This document shows positions 61,687 through 64,000 of a DNA stretch of 64,000 bases, piece by piece. Each line of letters opens with the position of its first letter. Position 1 is the stretch's first letter. Made by a program: the position numbers and the translations under genes. The notes under the pieces were generated by a model. That model saw only the letters and a program-made list of their open reading frames with translations. It had not been told where the DNA came from and searched no databases. The stretch spans positions 142,661 through 206,660 of the forward strand of contig QUKC01000004.1 in NCBI GenBank assembly GCA_003481005.1, in the 5' to 3' direction. The stretch comes from Firmicutes bacterium TM09-10. GTDB lineage: Bacteria; Bacillota; Clostridia; Lachnospirales; Lachnospiraceae.

Positions 61687-61747
61687 ATTTCATAGGAAAA
61701 TGCGTCCTATGAAATAAAACGCGCTACGAGGATGCGCACTCGGCGCA
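61687..61747 (+). repeat. Family 1 element, partial copy 5
   Basis: A new-sequence variable hairpin TTTCATAGGA/TCCTATGAAA (61688-61697 / 61705-61714) is followed by the shared stretch CGAGGATGCGCACTCGGCGCA, given here only as 61727-61747, after which similarity stops. The remaining gap 61748-61920 shows no other feature I can support. Confidence 0.75.
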
Positions 61748-61920
61748 GAGACGTCATTGCAAAATCTGCTTTCTTTTACGCTCACCCCAACGATATCCAC
61801 AAAATCAAACCCTCCTATCAAAACTGCTGTGATAATACTTAGTGCGGGATTGCCCGATTTTGCGTAAGATAAAGGTCAGTACGATAGGAATACAGCAAAA
61901 ACCCAAAAGGAGAGTTTCGT

Positions 61921-63894
61921 ATGAAAGTAACAAGAGCAGCAAGCATTCCGTTGGTCACACACGACCCCTATTTTTCTATCTGGTCCGGCGCGGATCATCT
62001 GTATGACAAGGATCCTGTGCACTGGAGCCAGATTCGCCAGCAGCTGAGAGGCTATGTCAATGTGGATGGCGTCGTTTACAGCTTTCTTGGCGACAAGGAG
62101 TTCCACGAGACGATCGGTCAGACCGGTGTGGACGTAACTACGACCTCCACCACCTACACATTTGAAAACGAAAAAATCATCCTGAATGTGAAGTTTACTT
62201 CCCCTTTGCTTCTGGATGATCTGACGCTGGTTTCCAGACCCTGCACCTATATCGACTACGCAGTAGAAAAGAAAGAAAACTGCGACGTAAGGGTGGACTT
62301 TGTCGTAGCCTCTGATCTGGTAAGCCAGAAGCAGGCGAAGCTGATCGGCTGCAACGCAAGACGTCCGGAAAAAGGCGACGCGCCCGCATATAACTACGCA
62401 CAGATGGGCAGAGCAGCACAGAAGCCTCTGGGCGGCAGCGGCGACCATGTAACGATCGACTGGGGTTATGTTTATGTGGCATCCGCAGAGAAAGGCGCAG
62501 TATGCACCTACGATGCCGCAAATGAAAAGCTGATCTGCAGACTGCCTCTGGATGACGATAAGGCCGGCATGATTTTGGCATATGATGATCTGCTTTCCAT
62601 CAACTACTTCGGACAGTGGCGCAAGGCATACTGGACCAACACCTATGCAACCATTCTGGATGCAATCGGCGCAGCGTTTGCGGATCACGACGAGACGTTA
62701 AAGCATGCGGCAGCAGTCGATGAAAAGGTAGAAAAAGAAGCATATGCGGCTGGCGGCGAGAAATACGCATTCCTGTGCAACATGAGCTACCGTCATGCCA
62801 TCGCAGCGCACAAGCTGATCACCGACGAAGACGGCAATATCATTTTCCTGTCCAAGGAAAACGACTCCAACGGCTGTATCGGTACGGTTGATGTAAGTTA
62901 TCCTTCTGTTCCCCTGTTCTTACTGTTCAACACCGAATATGTCAAAGGTATGCTGCGTCCGGTATTTCAATTTGCTGCCTGCGATTCCTGGGAATTTGAC
63001 TTCGCACCGCACGACGTTGGACGTTACCCTTACGCATGGGGACAGGTTTACGGCTTAAACGGCAAGAAGGGCGACCTGTGGTTCTCCGGCTGGGACGACG
63101 ATATCTTTCCTCCGTTCTATCAGTATCCTGCAGGAACCGATATTTTCGAGTTCAGATATCAGATGCCCGTTGAGGAATGTGGTAACATGCTGCTGATGAC
63201 GGCAGCTGTCTGTAAGCTGGATGGAAACGCTTTATTTGCAGAGCCTCACATGGCTGTTTTAAAGCAGTGGACACAGTATCTGGTCAAATTCGGTGCAGAC
63301 CCCGGCGAACAGTTGTGCACCGACGACTTTGCAGGACATCTGTCCCACAATGTAAATCTGTCTGCAAAAGCGATCATGGGCATAGAGGCCTATGCGCGTC
63401 TGGCAGCTCAGCTCGGCAGGACAGAAGAAGCGGAAGAATATCATGCAAAGGCTGCTGAAATGGCAAAAGACTGGGAGAAGCGCGCAATTGCAGACGACCA
63501 CTATGTGCTGGCCTTCGGTAATGCGGATACCTGGAGCTTAAAATACAACCTTGTATGGGATAAATTCTTTGGCAGCAAGCTGTTCTCGGATGAAGTTTAC
63601 GAGAAAGAGCTGAAATACTATGTCAAGAAGACCAACGAGTACGGTACGCCTCTGGACAGCAGAAAGGATTACACTAAGAGCGACTGGATTTTATGGTGTG
63701 CATCGATGGCAAAGACCGACGAAGAAGCGCTGGCGCTGATCGCACCGGTTGCGCACTATCTGGAAACCACCGCAACCAGAGTGCCTTTCTCTGACTGGTA
63801 CGAGACCGTAACCGGCGAATGCCGCCAGTTCATGGGGAGAAGCGTACAGGGCGGTATCTTCATGCCGGTTCTGATGAAGAAATTCGGTCAGTGA
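61921..63894 (+). CDS. Glutaminase A-like protein (DUF4965/DUF5127/DUF1793)
   Basis: 657 residues with the three-part architecture of fungal/bacterial glutaminase A proteins: DUF5127-like N-terminus (TRAASIPLVTHDPYFSIWS, about 1-250), DUF4965 middle (YRHAIAAHKLITDEDGNIIFLSKEN, about 275-450) and a DUF1793-like helical C-terminus (NLSAKAIMGIEAYARLA, SDWYETVTGECRQFMGRSVQGG). There is no signal peptide, unlike the secreted fungal enzymes, so it should act in the cytoplasm. Catalysis on glutamine is not proven for this group; a glycoside hydrolase role is possible. AAAGGAGAG precedes the ATG. Confidence 0.85.
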   Translation: MKVTRAASIPLVTHDPYFSIWSGADHLYDKDPVHWSQIRQQLRGYVNVDGVVYSFLGDKEFHETIGQTGVDVTTTSTTYTFENEKIILNVKFTSPLLLDDLTLVSRPCTYIDYAVEKKENCDVRVDFVVASDLVSQKQAKLIGCNARRPEKGDAPAYNYAQMGRAAQKPLGGSGDHVTIDWGYVYVASAEKGAVCTYDAANEKLICRLPLDDDKAGMILAYDDLLSINYFGQWRKAYWTNTYATILDAIGAAFADHDETLKHAAAVDEKVEKEAYAAGGEKYAFLCNMSYRHAIAAHKLITDEDGNIIFLSKENDSNGCIGTVDVSYPSVPLFLLFNTEYVKGMLRPVFQFAACDSWEFDFAPHDVGRYPYAWGQVYGLNGKKGDLWFSGWDDDIFPPFYQYPAGTDIFEFRYQMPVEECGNMLLMTAAVCKLDGNALFAEPHMAVLKQWTQYLVKFGADPGEQLCTDDFAGHLSHNVNLSAKAIMGIEAYARLAAQLGRTEEAEEYHAKAAEMAKDWEKRAIADDHYVLAFGNADTWSLKYNLVWDKFFGSKLFSDEVYEKELKYYVKKTNEYGTPLDSRKDYTKSDWILWCASMAKTDEEALALIAPVAHYLETTATRVPFSDWYETVTGECRQFMGRSVQGGIFMPVLMKKFGQ

Positions 63895-64000
63895 ATCCCT
63901 GCAGCATCCCTGACTGTTTTAAATTCATATCATTTCTGAATCCTATGGGGCTGTCGCACGTGATATGCTCCCTTCTAGGTAGACAAGTGAAATAATAAAA

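Noticed and set aside
17705..61747. The repeats read as a CRISPR array
   Set aside because: The units are far apart, about 129 bp long and built of hairpins, with no regular spacers and no cas genes.

Overview
The window looks like chromosomal DNA from a spore-forming Lachnospiraceae-type member of the Clostridia, probably a gut anaerobe; the genus cannot be fixed from the sequence. Evidence: sporulation genes (SpoIIM, a SpoVB-like flippase), a monomeric [FeFe] hydrogenase, LuxS, a threonyl T-box, an L20-leader infC operon, a dnaG-rpoD-trmK operon, and families such as DUF1292, DUF1540, DUF3783 and C_GCAxxG_C_C. Most genes are on the + strand. Codon use looks even and there is no prophage, CRISPR array or transposase gene.

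Layout. 1-5.1 kb: end of recX, rny, a clostripain-like protease with an odd acidic/aromatic tail, a zinc-ribbon protein and a Nudix hydrolase. 5.3-9.7 kb: spoIIM and xerD, then minus-strand DAHP synthase and flippase genes. 9.9-17.4 kb: purB and purA, a LysR regulator with a HAD phosphatase, CorA, a GDSL esterase and a SEC-C protein. 17.4-21.9 kb: T-box-thrS, DUF1540, and infC-rpmI-rplT with an AUU-started infC. 22.2-27.5 kb: a 23S rRNA methyltransferase, two HAD/redox genes, a GNAT, luxS-mtnN, tRNA-Leu(CAG) and a phosphatase. 27.7-30.9 kb: a divergent DUF6320 / acyltransferase / alpha-beta hydrolase group. 31-36.5 kb: dnaG-rpoD-trmK-nucleoside kinase. 36.6-38.8 kb: rnpB, an unknown protein and a secreted nuclease. 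38.9-49.5 kb: a starch/maltodextrin-type locus (YesN/YesM two-component system, MalE-F-G transporter without ATPase, lipid-anchored GH13 amylase, second binding lipoprotein). 49.5-54.7 kb: [FeFe] hydrogenase, gltX and a UvrD-type helicase. 54.9-61.6 kb: DUF1292, a GlgX-like protein that has lost its catalytic residues, DUF5662, a Cys-rich protein, a DEAD-box helicase, a sugar isomerase-like protein and DUF3783. 61.9-63.9 kb: a glutaminase-A-like protein.

The most unusual content is non-coding. A ~129-bp multi-hairpin element occurs four times in full and once as a fragment. In all five cases it starts directly after the U-tract of a Rho-independent terminator, and one copy sits between the thrS T-box terminator and thrS itself. 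A second family (three ~160-bp copies plus one 46-bp internally deleted copy) is bounded in most copies by terminal inverted repeats whose sequence changes between copies while pairing is kept. The other notable signals are the GlgX pseudoenzyme, a XerD lacking the usual catalytic lysine, and a perfect palindrome spanning the infC promoter.
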